From assembly GCF_027359375.1 (NCBI RefSeq), contig NZ_CP114779.1, positions 248,001 through 312,000 on the forward strand: DNA of 64,000 nucleotides, read 5' to 3'. The notes beneath the pieces are model-generated. The model saw nothing but the letters and a program-made list of their open reading frames with translations, was not told where the DNA came from and did no database searches. Shown in pieces: positions 38,936-47,628 of this stretch. Within the stretch, counting starts at the first letter, position 1, and each line of letters starts with the position of its first letter. The position numbers were made by a program, and so were the translations under genes. Source of the stretch: Prochlorococcus marinus str. MIT 0919. Lineage in GTDB: Bacteria > Cyanobacteriota > Cyanobacteriia > PCC-6307 > Cyanobiaceae.

Positions 38936-40669
38936 ATGTCAAGCTACAGCAACCTTTTAAAAGATATCTCCTCAGGTAATATAGAATCTCTTGTGTATAT
39001 ACCTGCTCGAAGAGAGGTAGTAGTAACTTACAACGATGGTTCAAGCGCCAAAGTTTCTGTTTTGCCAAATGACCAAAGGATATTACGACTAGCTCAAGAA
39101 AATAATACTATTTTAACAGTCAAGGATCTAAGGCAGGAACAAGCTTTAGCCTCCTTATTTGGAAGCTTAAGTATTTTTTTTATCTTTTTTATCGCAATAA
39201 CTTTATTAATTCGCAGATCTTCTAATATTGCCAATAAAACTTTCGGATTCCTAAATTCAAAGGACTCAATAGATGAACCTAATCATTTAAATACACGATT
39301 CCATGATGTTGCTGGAATATCAGAGGCACTAATTGAAATAAAAGAAATTGTTAGCTTCCTAAAATCTCCTGAGGTTTTTGAGAAAATTGGGGCAAAATTG
39401 CCTAAAGGTTTTTTATTAGTAGGCCCACCTGGTACAGGGAAAACCTTACTAGCTAGAGCTATCGCTGGAGAAGCAAATGTACCTTTCTTTTCCATTTCAG
39501 CATCTGAATTTGTTGAATTATTTGTTGGAGTAGGAGCAAGTAGAGTAAGAGGTTTATTTAAAAAAGCTTTAGCTAATTCTCCGTCCATTATTTTCATAGA
39601 TGAAATAGATGCAATTGGCAGACAACGTGGAGAAGGGATAGGAGGAGGCAATGATGAAAGAGAACAGACATTAAATCAATTGCTTACTGAAATTGATGGT
39701 TTTGCTGATAATTCAGGAGTCATTATTATCGCTGCAACTAATAGACCTGACGTATTGGATACTGCCTTGACAAGGCCAGGACGCTTTGATCGAACTATAG
39801 ATATTCCTTTGCCAGATAGGCAAGGACGACTAGATATACTTTCTGTACATGCAAGAACTAAACCGTTAGAACCTGATATTACCTTAGCTCCACTGGCCCT
39901 TAAAACCTCTGGTTTCTCAGGTGCCGACTTAAGTAATCTTTTGAACGAAGCAGCAATATTAGCAGCTAGAAAAAACAAAAATAGAATTAGCAATAATGAA
40001 CTCAATGAAGCCCTAGACAAATTGTCATTGGGACCAATGAAATCTCCATTAAGTGATTCAAAAAATAAAATTGTACTTGCCTATCATGAGGCTGGAAGAG
40101 CTTTAGTAGCTTATTCTTTACCTTCTACGGAAAAGATTGATAAAATTTCCATACTGCCTAATGCACGAGGTATATCTGGTTTTACTAGATTCACTCCAGA
40201 CGAGGAAATTATAGATAGCGGACTAATTACAAAAGGTTATCTTTTGTCAAGGTTAATTAGAGCATTAGGGGGTAGAGCAGCTGAACTTATAGTTTTCGGT
40301 AAGAATGAGATCACTCAAGTTTCAATAAATGATATTCAAGAAGCAACATTATTAGCAAGAGAGATGGTCACAAAATATGGTTTTTCTACTTTAGGACCCG
40401 TTTCATTAGATTTAAATGAAAGATCAACATTTTTATCTGGCGCCTTAGTCCGATCATCTAAGCCTATAGCTCAAAAAACTATACATGCTATAGATAAAGA
40501 GATTGTTTCACTAATCAATACTGCCATGAGTAAAGCAATTGAACTTCTAAAACCATTAATGAATAAAATGGATCTATTAGCCGAGGAACTCCTAGAAGTT
40601 GAGACCCTAAGTTATGATAAATTTATTCACATTGTTGATATAGATCGTAAGCAAACTCCCTCTAAGTAA
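38936..40669 (+). CDS. FtsH-like AAA+ protein with broken protease motif
   Basis: A 577-aa FtsH-family protein. The AAA+ part is intact: Walker A GPPGTGKT at about residues 163-170, pore loop ELFVGVGASRVRG, Walker B IIFIDEIDAIGRQR, and SRH ATNRPDVLD to RPGRFDR. The peptidase part has YHEAGRALVAY (residues 383-393) where active FtsH has HEAGH, so one zinc-binding His is Arg. The remaining acidic ligand region SINDIQEATLLARE is kept. Only one transmembrane helix is seen (residues 71-92); the first of the usual two is missing, and an in-frame stop just upstream excludes an extension. It may be an unfoldase or a regulatory subunit mixed with active FtsH, like plastid FtsHi. Confidence 0.9.
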   Translation: MSSYSNLLKDISSGNIESLVYIPARREVVVTYNDGSSAKVSVLPNDQRILRLAQENNTILTVKDLRQEQALASLFGSLSIFFIFFIAITLLIRRSSNIANKTFGFLNSKDSIDEPNHLNTRFHDVAGISEALIEIKEIVSFLKSPEVFEKIGAKLPKGFLLVGPPGTGKTLLARAIAGEANVPFFSISASEFVELFVGVGASRVRGLFKKALANSPSIIFIDEIDAIGRQRGEGIGGGNDEREQTLNQLLTEIDGFADNSGVIIIAATNRPDVLDTALTRPGRFDRTIDIPLPDRQGRLDILSVHARTKPLEPDITLAPLALKTSGFSGADLSNLLNEAAILAARKNKNRISNNELNEALDKLSLGPMKSPLSDSKNKIVLAYHEAGRALVAYSLPSTEKIDKISILPNARGISGFTRFTPDEEIIDSGLITKGYLLSRLIRALGGRAAELIVFGKNEITQVSINDIQEATLLAREMVTKYGFSTLGPVSLDLNERSTFLSGALVRSSKPIAQKTIHAIDKEIVSLINTAMSKAIELLKPLMNKMDLLAEELLEVETLSYDKFIHIVDIDRKQTPSK

Positions 40670-40677
40670 ATATTTAT

Positions 40678-41484
40678 ATGTTCCTCAGGTTTATTAGTTC
40701 AGAATATAACTATCCGTATCTATTGCTTACTTGCTTTGTCTTAGGTTTATCTACATCTGAAACTATTAAACTATCTCATAATATAGCAAATTCATTTCAT
40801 CAATATCATTTATTATCATTTGCCATCACGCTTTTTTTTATATTATTAACATCATTATATTTGTATAAATGGAATTTAGATTGGAATGTTCTTTTAAACA
40901 ACAAAATCAATAACAAACCTACTAAAAAGTTGATAAGTAGCAACTCATTTAACATATTATTAATATCTTTGTCTTTATCTATTTATCTATCATTTTCATA
41001 TTTGTTTAACTTATTAATTTTTTCATTTTCAGATTACACATTAAATAATAGTATCAATATACCCTTTTTAAACTATTACTCCTTAAGCATTTTAGTTCAT
41101 TTTATTTTATTTATTATTCTTTTTATATTTAGTATATTCAAGAGGCTTTCGAACATACCTTTAATTCTTTCTTATATTATTTTTATTATTACTTATATGA
41201 GATTTTGGACTGTAAATACAAATTTTCACATCTTAGCTCATCAAAACTCTATAGAAAGTTTAAATATATCGTTCTTAATTCAACCTATTTGTACATTTAC
41301 GGCTTTTTTTACATTTAATTTAATCTATGCAATATATAGGTACTTTATTAACTTTGACTCAATATCTGATTGGTATTGCATTAAACTTCAAAGGGTATAT
41401 TTAAATCATTTTTTTAAAGGCTTGGTTTTACTGCCAGCTATTTTTATGTATTATTTTGGACTAATGGGAACTAAAGGCTTATAA
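40678..41484 (+). CDS. Polytopic membrane protein, unknown function
   Basis: A 268-aa very hydrophobic protein with about six or seven helices (for example [45 protein letters not shown], and the terminal [14 protein letters not shown]). It is rich in Ile, Phe, Ser, Asn and Tyr and even more AT-rich than its neighbours. No family or motif is recognised. It follows the FtsH-like gene by 8 bp, so the two are probably cotranscribed; the membrane protein could be a partner or substrate. Its end overlaps convergent peroxiredoxin by 6 bases. Confidence 0.7.
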   Translation: MFLRFISSEYNYPYLLLTCFVLGLSTSETIKLSHNIANSFHQYHLLSFAITLFFILLTSLYLYKWNLDWNVLLNNKINNKPTKKLISSNSFNILLISLSLSIYLSFSYLFNLLIFSFSDYTLNNSINIPFLNYYSLSILVHFILFIILFIFSIFKRLSNIPLILSYIIFIITYMRFWTVNTNFHILAHQNSIESLNISFLIQPICTFTAFFTFNLIYAIYRYFINFDSISDWYCIKLQRVYLNHFFKGLVLLPAIFMYYFGLMGTKGL

Positions 41485-42072
41485 GCTTGAAAAATATTCT
41501 TTGCTTCCTTCTGGGTCTTCAAGCATTGTTTTGTCACCTGGAGTCCAGTTGGCAGGACATACCTCGTCAGGATTAGAAGCAACATATTGATAGCCTTGGA
41601 GAGTGCGTAATGTTTCATCTACATTTCTTCCTACCGGAGCCTTATTAATAGTGCAATGCATAATAATTCCTTCAGGGTTTATAAGGTATAGGCCTCTATC
41701 AGCTTCACCATCTTCATTTAAGACATTGTATGCAGAGCAAATTTCTCTTTTCAAGTCTGAGACTAGCGGGTAGTTTATATCTCCGATACCTCCCTGATTC
41801 CTAGGTGTTTGGATCCAAGCTAGATGACTGAATTTGCTATCGACTGAAACGCCTAGTATCTCCGTATTTTTAGAAGAGAAATCAGAATACCTGTCACTAA
41901 AGGCTGTTATCTCAGTTGGGCAAACAAAAGTAAAATCAAGAGGGTAAAAGAAAAGTACTACCCACTTCCCTTTGTAGTCAGTTAGTTTAATGTCTTTAAA
42001 CTCTTGGTCAATTACTGCAGTAGCTGAGAAATCTGGGGCTTTCTGACCAACTTGGATACATTCGTTAGACAT
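41479..42072 (-). CDS. 2-Cys peroxiredoxin (thioredoxin peroxidase)
   Basis: A 197-aa thiol peroxidase that reduces H2O2 and organic peroxides with electrons from thioredoxin. Seen: the peroxidatic Cys in [17 protein letters not shown], the catalytic Arg region, and the resolving Cys in [15 protein letters not shown] near the C-terminus, as in typical AhpC/Prx1 enzymes. The active-site Thr (PTEI) is present. It overlaps the membrane-protein gene end by 6 bases. Confidence 0.96.
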   Translation of the reverse strand: MSNECIQVGQKAPDFSATAVIDQEFKDIKLTDYKGKWVVLFFYPLDFTFVCPTEITAFSDRYSDFSSKNTEILGVSVDSKFSHLAWIQTPRNQGGIGDINYPLVSDLKREICSAYNVLNEDGEADRGLYLINPEGIIMHCTINKAPVGRNVDETLRTLQGYQYVASNPDEVCPANWTPGDKTMLEDPEGSKEYFSSL

Positions 42073-42220
42073 AATGTTTTAAACGTGTGATTTGTTGTAG
42101 GTTAAACCAGAGGTTTTCAGTCCAAGGTTATAGGACTAGTTGTCTTTCATCATACAACTAGACAATGTCCTTATGAAATACCTTATGCTTTAAAATCTTT
42201 ATATCATAAAAAACAAAGTG

Positions 42221-42640
42221 ATGCCAAATTCTTTTTGGGACAATTCTATTTTAAGAAAATATAATTCACTATCTCATTTTAGGCTTTTATCTCAATTAAA
42301 GTCAGAATTAAAAGCTTACCCTATAAAAAGGTCAAATCATAAGGATAACAAGCAGCAAACGAATTATAAATCTAAAGAAAAGCAGTCTATCATAAACAAT
42401 AAAAGTCATTTAACAGCTAATGAAAAATCATATACTACTCTTTATAATAACAATATAGAAAGTAGTAATAGTAGAACTACTTCTGAAGATAAGCCAGAAA
42501 AAAAAGATTCACATTCTACTTACCGTTGTAACTTGAATAATATAGATCAATATCAGAATCAAGATGATCAAATATTACTGGGAGAAAAGGAAATAAATAA
42601 AACCTTTATAGAAAGGCTTAATGATATAGATCTTAGGTAA
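42221..42640 (+). CDS. Polar low-complexity protein with conserved-looking ends
   Basis: A 139-aa soluble protein. The first 30 residues (FWDNSILRKYNSLSHFRLL, then SQLKSEL) and the last ones (TFIERLNDIDLR) look structured, while the centre (about residues 37-115) is Lys/Asn/Ser-rich and probably disordered. I take the ATG at 42221; a GTG lies directly before it at 42218. Proteins of this plan occur in marine picocyanobacteria in my reading, but I cannot name a family. Confidence 0.6.
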   Translation: MPNSFWDNSILRKYNSLSHFRLLSQLKSELKAYPIKRSNHKDNKQQTNYKSKEKQSIINNKSHLTANEKSYTTLYNNNIESSNSRTTSEDKPEKKDSHSTYRCNLNNIDQYQNQDDQILLGEKEINKTFIERLNDIDLR

Positions 42641-43263
42641 GCTAAATATACTCTGAAAAGTATACAAAAATAGTTAATATATAAGAGCCTTATAGTAGAT
42701 TTACAGGTATAGATACTAAATATATTATAGCTATCTTCTACTAAGAGAAGAAGAGTAGAGAAAAGACTTCATTTGAGTTAAGATGGCTTTAATAAATAAT
42801 TCTTGATCATATTTAATTTTCTTCTAAACCTAGCTTTGGAATAAACTCATTCCTTATCAAGGAAATTAAAAGTATGAATAAAGTGTCAGTGGGGAGACTT
42901 GAACTCCCGACCTCAGCGTTATGAATGCTGTGCTCTAACCAGCTGAGCTACACTGACAGAAGGAATCTCATGGATTTGAGTCCCCGTAATACTACAAAGC
43001 TTACAGGTGATTTTTATCGATGAATGTTCCTACTATATTCTAATCACTACCCGGTGCATCACCAAGCATTTTGTACTCATGCAAATTATCGCAATCTCAT
43101 AAGACATTGTTCAATCCCTATTATGCTGAATTACCTTTAGTAGCTTCTGCCCTTCCTTCTTTTGTATTTTTTGAAAACAGTATGATTTAATTTATTTATT
43201 AAATTTTTTGAATGGTTATAGAAGAAAATTCTGAATCAACTATTTTTTTTAATTCAATCAAAA
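42641..43263. other. 623-bp non-coding interval holding one tRNA
   Basis: Apart from the tRNA-Met gene (42884-42957) I see no gene here. A pair of short hairpins (GGAAT/ATTCC and TTCCTT/AAGGAA) lies at about 42838-42868, just downstream of the tRNA on its strand, but without a T run. The 300 bp from 42958 to 43263 carry no convincing frame on either strand. Confidence 0.6.
42884..42957 (-). tRNA. tRNA-Met (anticodon CAT), probably elongator
   Basis: A 74-nt cloverleaf read on the minus strand. The acceptor is GTCAGTG/CACTGAC with discriminator A, the D arm is GCTC-AGCTGGTTA-GAGC, the anticodon loop is TTCATAA, and the T arm is GGGAG-TTCAAGT-CTCCC. The first acceptor pair is G-C, not the unpaired C of initiator tRNAs, so it is an elongator Met tRNA or possibly the Ile tRNA whose CAT is lysidine-modified. 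The last anticodon-stem pair is an A-C mismatch. CCA is not encoded. Confidence 0.95.
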
Positions 43264-43749
43264 TTAAAGGGTCTTACCTTTAATCGCAAATAAGGCTGAA
43301 TACGCGCCAATAGCACAAGCTGATGAAAGGTTTAGACTTCTTACTCCATTTTTCCCTTCACTGTTAGCTTCACCAGGCATAGGTATAGAGGTTAGTACGT
43401 CACAATGACTTCTAACGTTATTTGGCAGTCCTATATCCTCTCTTCCAAAAAGGAGTACATCATTTTGAACAAATAACAGCTTTTGAAGTTTAGTTTCTCC
43501 AGTCTTGCTGAATCCTATTAACCTTCTTCCTGGGATTGATTTATAAAATGTTTTAAAATCTTTATGAATATTAAGATCTATATAATCCCAATAATCTAAT
43601 CCAGCTCTTTTAAGATACCTACTATCAAGTGAAAAACCAAGTGGACATATTAGGTCTAATGGTATTTTAAAAGCAGCACATGTTCTGCCAATGTTACCAG
43701 TATTCTGAGGTATCCTTGGCTCATAAAGTGCTATACGAATACTACTCAT
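43264..43749 (-). CDS. trmL: tRNA (cytidine/uridine-34-2'-O)-methyltransferase TrmL
   Basis: A 161-aa SPOUT methyltransferase that methylates the wobble ribose of leucine tRNAs. Seen: the start RIALYEPRIPQNTGNIGRTC, the knot motif LLFGREDIGLP, and IPMPGEANSEGKNGVRSLNL, SSACAIGAY. These are the TrmL/YibK motifs 1-3. The start overlaps cobU by 4 bases (ATGA-type), so it is coupled to it. Confidence 0.93.
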   Translation of the reverse strand: MSSIRIALYEPRIPQNTGNIGRTCAAFKIPLDLICPLGFSLDSRYLKRAGLDYWDYIDLNIHKDFKTFYKSIPGRRLIGFSKTGETKLQKLLFVQNDVLLFGREDIGLPNNVRSHCDVLTSIPMPGEANSEGKNGVRSLNLSSACAIGAYSALFAIKGKTL

Positions 43750-44294
43750 TCTATTTTAATACTATACTCATTAAGATTTAATGCCCTTCCGTTAACAACT
43801 AGCCAATTGTCTTCAGCCTTCGATGAAATACTTTCAGATAATGAACCTAATCTATCTCTAAACAAATTACCTTCTTTACTTGGAGGTGAGATACCCCAGC
43901 CTACTTGCTCACTGACTATTATTATTAATTTTTGATATGAAAAAATTAACTCCATGAATTGACATGTAATTTTTTCCCAGTATTTTGCATCTCTATCTAG
44001 ACAGCTAAAAACTATGCCACCAAGTGAATCAATTAGGAAATTATATTGCCCGTTTTCATTGAGTAAAATATCATTGATATCATTGTAGTTTTCAAATAGT
44101 AGCCAATCCTTTGGCCTACGTTTTTTATGTTTTTCTATACGTAATTTCCACTCGATATCATCTTCTATTTTTGGATATGTTGCTATATAAGCTACTTTGT
44201 CTAAGTTTTTAAGAAAATTTTCTGCAAATCTACTCTTTCCACTCCTAGCAGGCCCTGTGACATGAACTACACCTTTCTTGTATAGGTATTTCAA
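43746..44294 (-). CDS. cobU: Adenosylcobinamide kinase / adenosylcobinamide-phosphate guanylyltransferase
   Basis: CobU phosphorylates adenosylcobinamide and attaches GMP in lower-ligand assembly of cobalamin. Seen: P-loop VTGPARSGKSRFAENFL near the N-terminus, IATYPKIEDDIEWKLRIEKHKKRRP with the conserved guanylylated-His region, FLIDSLGGIVFS, and VSEQVGWGISPP. The 182-aa length is standard. It overlaps trmL by 4 bases. Together with cobN and metH it fits a B12-producing lineage; Prochlorococcus is known to make pseudocobalamin. Confidence 0.93.
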   Translation of the reverse strand: MKYLYKKGVVHVTGPARSGKSRFAENFLKNLDKVAYIATYPKIEDDIEWKLRIEKHKKRRPKDWLLFENYNDINDILLNENGQYNFLIDSLGGIVFSCLDRDAKYWEKITCQFMELIFSYQKLIIIVSEQVGWGISPPSKEGNLFRDRLGSLSESISSKAEDNWLVVNGRALNLNEYSIKIE

Positions 44295-44306
44295 ATTACT
44301 ATGTAG

Positions 44307-44618
44307 TTAATTAGAGAAATACCACCAGGTAACTAATGGAGCCAATACAGCTATAAGTAGTATTCCTCCTACTAATATAACGGCTTGTCCTTTATTCATA
44401 TCTTTATTTCTTAGCGTATTAAAATTTGGATCTAGTATTGGATTTTCTAATGAAGTGTTTTCCTTTGCCTCATACTTAAGTGATGCTAAGAGAGTATTAT
44501 TAGGTAGTGGCGAAGAGAAAGATAGGTCGTTTGCTATTGAAATTGTAGGATTCATCATGATAATGAATCCCACTAAACATATTGATAGAATTTGTAAAAG
44601 TAGTTTTTGATTAATCAC
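44307..44618 (-). CDS. Small protein with signal-like N-terminus and C-terminal helix
   Basis: A 103-aa protein with an N-terminal hydrophobic stretch (QILSICLVGFIIMMNP) resembling a signal peptide or anchor and a second hydrophobic segment at the end (AVILVGGILLIAVLAPLVTW). The part between is polar and probably lumenal or periplasmic (residues about 30-75). I do not recognise a family. It is 12 bp upstream of cobU on the same strand. Confidence 0.65.
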   Translation of the reverse strand: MINQKLLLQILSICLVGFIIMMNPTISIANDLSFSSPLPNNTLLASLKYEAKENTSLENPILDPNFNTLRNKDMNKGQAVILVGGILLIAVLAPLVTWWYFSN

Positions 44619-44762
44619 AGAGCTATAGGTCGATTACCCCTATTTTCGCATTAACAGGCAATTTTGTCTATAAAATTAAGATTGTACTAACCTACCACGA
44701 AGGATTTGTTATAATTAATTCACAAGAATACTAGGCATCGATATTTATTTAATTAATAAACT

Positions 44763-45377
44763 ATGAGTAGAAACATTATTATTAGTCTAGGCATTATCTT
44801 TTCTCTCCTTAATATTGCCAATTTTTTTTCTATCTCTAGGATAACCCCATCACTTCAAAGATCAGAAGTCTTATCCGCCCTTGCTTCAGTAATAATCCTC
44901 TTAATTGGAATAACGTGGTCTGAAATTAACCCCAAGAAAATTACGAGGGAGGATTTACAAGGGGTAGAGGGCTTTTTCCTTGAAAAAGATCTCACGACAT
45001 CTCAGAAGCTCGAGTTAGCCTGGGGCAGTCAAATGCTTTTAACAGCAACGGCTGCATCTACTATTTTGATTTATTGGGAAGGAGATACAATATTACGAAG
45101 AGGCTTGATTTCACATATTAAATTTGTCCCAAAGGATATATGTCTTAGAGCCCAAAGGGAACAATTATTAGTTTCACTAGTAAATACAAGGTTTTACCCA
45201 GGAAGTTCAGAATTTGATCCTGTATTACCAAACCTACCCTCAGTTTTAATTTATCCCTTAGCACAGAATGGGTTTCTTATTATTGGTGGTTGGAAGGCAA
45301 GGTGTTTTACTAAATCAGATGAAAAATGGATAGAAGGATGGTCTCAGAAACTTATAGCAAATGTGATGAATGATTGA
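44763..45377 (+). CDS. Cytochrome b6f heme c(i)-assembly factor, CCB2/CCB4 type
   Basis: A 204-aa protein of the cofactor-assembly-of-complex-C subunit B family. Seen: two N-terminal transmembrane helices (IIISLGIIFSLLNIANFFSI and LASVIILLIGITW) separated by RITPSLQRSEVLSA, followed by a soluble domain (ELAWGSQMLLTATAASTILI, LIYPLAQNGFLIIGGWKAR). In plastids CCB2 and CCB4 help attach heme c(i) to cytochrome b6; the same role is likely here. It converges on lptC with a 2-bp gap. Confidence 0.85.
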   Translation: MSRNIIISLGIIFSLLNIANFFSISRITPSLQRSEVLSALASVIILLIGITWSEINPKKITREDLQGVEGFFLEKDLTTSQKLELAWGSQMLLTATAASTILIYWEGDTILRRGLISHIKFVPKDICLRAQREQLLVSLVNTRFYPGSSEFDPVLPNLPSVLIYPLAQNGFLIIGGWKARCFTKSDEKWIEGWSQKLIANVMND

Positions 45378-45379
45378 TA

Positions 45380-46039
45380 TTAATTTTTTATTAATACCTT
45401 ACTGTTTATTGATTCTCCATTATTTAAAAACTCAAAAATACCTGAATTTCCGTCCCATAATGCTTTTTTCGCTTCTACCTTGAAATATTTTCTCTTACGT
45501 TCTTGATCAATAACGAAGAAGTCAGTTAAATCCTCAAAGTGTAATTCTTGTTTATCTAAATAATAATTTGCTTCTTTTGATTTTATTGTACTATTTTTAA
45601 ATTCTCCAGTAACATTACCAGAAAACTTTATAAATGATGTTTCGGAGTACCAATCTACTTGATCTGCTGTAACTCTTATCTTCTGTTGCTTCAGTTTTTT
45701 CATAACAACATTACCATTAAGTATTATATGATCTCCTTTCATTTTAATTTTCGATTTGTCAGCGTCTATTTTATAGGTAGGTTGATCTAGTTCGAATAAA
45801 GTAATATCAGTTTTATTTGTATTTATTATTTTATCAACATTATCAATAAATGCTTTAGGACTTTTAAGGTTAAACAACTTTTCCCCTTTATCACTAGTTT
45901 GATCTAATGTAAAACTCTTCATTTCATATAGTGTATTGTCTTTAACAAGGTCTTTAGTCCTACAGCTATAACTAGGAAATACTAATATAATCACTAATGG
46001 TATTTGGATAAGTTTATTAAGTGAACTAAGTCTATCCAT
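45380..46039 (-). CDS. lptC: LptC-like lipopolysaccharide-transport protein (lipoprotein-like)
   Basis: A 219-aa protein with an N-terminal lipobox-like signal (LVIILVFPSYSC) and then beta-strand-rich sequence with alternating hydrophobic residues: IKMKGDHIILNGNVVM, IRVTADQVDWYSETSFIKFS, GNVTGEFKNSTIKS. This is the LptC/OstA-type beta-jellyroll fold that hands lipopolysaccharide across the periplasm. It is about 2 bp from the stop of metG and convergent with the CCB gene. LptC is the best fit to this layout. Confidence 0.8.
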   Translation of the reverse strand: MDRLSSLNKLIQIPLVIILVFPSYSCRTKDLVKDNTLYEMKSFTLDQTSDKGEKLFNLKSPKAFIDNVDKIINTNKTDITLFELDQPTYKIDADKSKIKMKGDHIILNGNVVMKKLKQQKIRVTADQVDWYSETSFIKFSGNVTGEFKNSTIKSKEANYYLDKQELHFEDLTDFFVIDQERKRKYFKVEAKKALWDGNSGIFEFLNNGESINSKVLIKN

Positions 46040-46041
46040 TG

Positions 46042-47568
46042 TTAAAAATCGATTTTATTGATAATAGGTTTAGGTATCGGTAGTTCCTTCCCTTTAACTA
46101 ATAATCCCCAAACTAGTTCTTTAGTCCAAATACTTGGTACTTCTGAATAACCTAATTGCTTAAGAATACTCTCACTCGTTTCAGGGATAACCGGCTGTAG
46201 TAGTAATCCTATTATCCTACATGTTTCAAGAACAGCGTATATTTGAGTAGCTACTATATCTCTTTTAAGTGGGTCCTTTATTGATTTCCATGGTTGCTCT
46301 TCACTCAAATACAAGTTTGCTTCATTAGCTAATTGTAAAATACTCTCACATGCATATTTGAAATCCAATTTTTCATAGGCTTCTATTGTTTTACTAATCG
46401 CTTGAGAGGATAGGTTCTGTAGATTAGACTTATCGTTATAATATAAAGTGGGTGTAGTATTATCAAACCATTTTCTAGACATACTAGATGTTCTATTTAA
46501 TAAGTTGCCAATAACATTAGCAAGATCATTATTAACTAAGTCCATAAACCTTTGCTTTTGAAAATCTCCGTCTTGTCCAAATTTAAAATCACTTAATAAA
46601 TACCACCTAATAGGATCTTTTCCATATTGTTCAAGAAGTAAGTGTGGGTCTAGAACATTCCCTAGACTTTTACCCATTTTTTGTCCTTCCCTAGTGAGAA
46701 ATCCATGGCCAAATATTTTTTTTGGTATATCTAAACCGGCTGACATAAGCATCGCTGGCCAATATACTGCGTGAAATCTCAGAATATCCTTACCAATTAC
46801 ATGGATATTTGCTGGCCAGCCTAATTCATTAAGGCTAGCAATATCTATTTCCGTTTCTGTAGTAACCAATGAGCTCAAATAGCCTAAAAGGGCATCAAAC
46901 CAAACGTAGAAAGTATGGCCTTTATAGCCAGGTACCGGTATGCCCCACTTAACATTTGTGCGTGAGATTGAAAAGTCTCTGAGACCCTGAGATACAAAAT
47001 TAATTATCTCATTTCTTCGAGAATCTGGCTGTACAAAATCTGGTTTGCTGACTAAAGACTCAACTTTACTCTGGTAATTTGAGAGCTTAAAGAATAAATT
47101 CTCCTCATCTCTCCATTCAAGTTCTTTCAAGTGCAATGGACAGATTGGTTTTATACTTTGCTGGGGTTCGTCTTTATATTCCTCACAACCAATGCAATAC
47201 CAACCTCTTTGATTCCCAAGGACTATATCCCCAGAATCCTTCACTCTTTCAAAGAATTGATTGACAAGAAGACTATGTCTTGATGATGTTGTCCGAATAA
47301 ACCTGTTGTTACTTATATCCCACTCTTTCCATAAATCAATATATAAATTAGCAACTTTATTACAGTGATCCAAAGGACTTATTTTATTTGATTCAGCTGT
47401 AAGTTGAATCTTTTGACCATGCTCATCGAGCCCCGTTACAAAATTGACTTCATTACCTTGCAAGCGTTGAAATCTTGCCAACGCATCACAAGCAATAGTT
47501 GTGTATGTACTTCCTAAATGAGGTTTATCATTTACATAATATAGTGGTGTAGTAACAGTAAAATTCAT
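46042..47568 (-). CDS. metG: Methionyl-tRNA synthetase
   Basis: MetRS charges elongator and initiator tRNA-Met. Seen: the HIGH-type motif LYYVNDKPHLGSTYTTIA, the zinc-like region YCIGCEEYKDEP and CPLH, FVWFDALLGYLSSL, the KMSKS-type motif GQKMGKSLGN, and the anticodon-binding helical C-terminus (EEQPWKSIKDPL). The 508-aa length is the short type without the C-terminal dimerisation domain. It is followed 2 bp later by lptC. Confidence 0.97.
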   Translation of the reverse strand: MNFTVTTPLYYVNDKPHLGSTYTTIACDALARFQRLQGNEVNFVTGLDEHGQKIQLTAESNKISPLDHCNKVANLYIDLWKEWDISNNRFIRTTSSRHSLLVNQFFERVKDSGDIVLGNQRGWYCIGCEEYKDEPQQSIKPICPLHLKELEWRDEENLFFKLSNYQSKVESLVSKPDFVQPDSRRNEIINFVSQGLRDFSISRTNVKWGIPVPGYKGHTFYVWFDALLGYLSSLVTTETEIDIASLNELGWPANIHVIGKDILRFHAVYWPAMLMSAGLDIPKKIFGHGFLTREGQKMGKSLGNVLDPHLLLEQYGKDPIRWYLLSDFKFGQDGDFQKQRFMDLVNNDLANVIGNLLNRTSSMSRKWFDNTTPTLYYNDKSNLQNLSSQAISKTIEAYEKLDFKYACESILQLANEANLYLSEEQPWKSIKDPLKRDIVATQIYAVLETCRIIGLLLQPVIPETSESILKQLGYSEVPSIWTKELVWGLLVKGKELPIPKPIINKIDF

Positions 47569-47628
47569 ATAACTGATTGCTTAGAGGAATTATTCATTTT
47601 ATTATGATAATTAGTACAATCATTATAA

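Noticed and set aside
42838-42868. Paired short hairpins downstream of the tRNA as a terminator
   Set aside because: The stems are only 5-6 bp and no T run follows on the tRNA strand.
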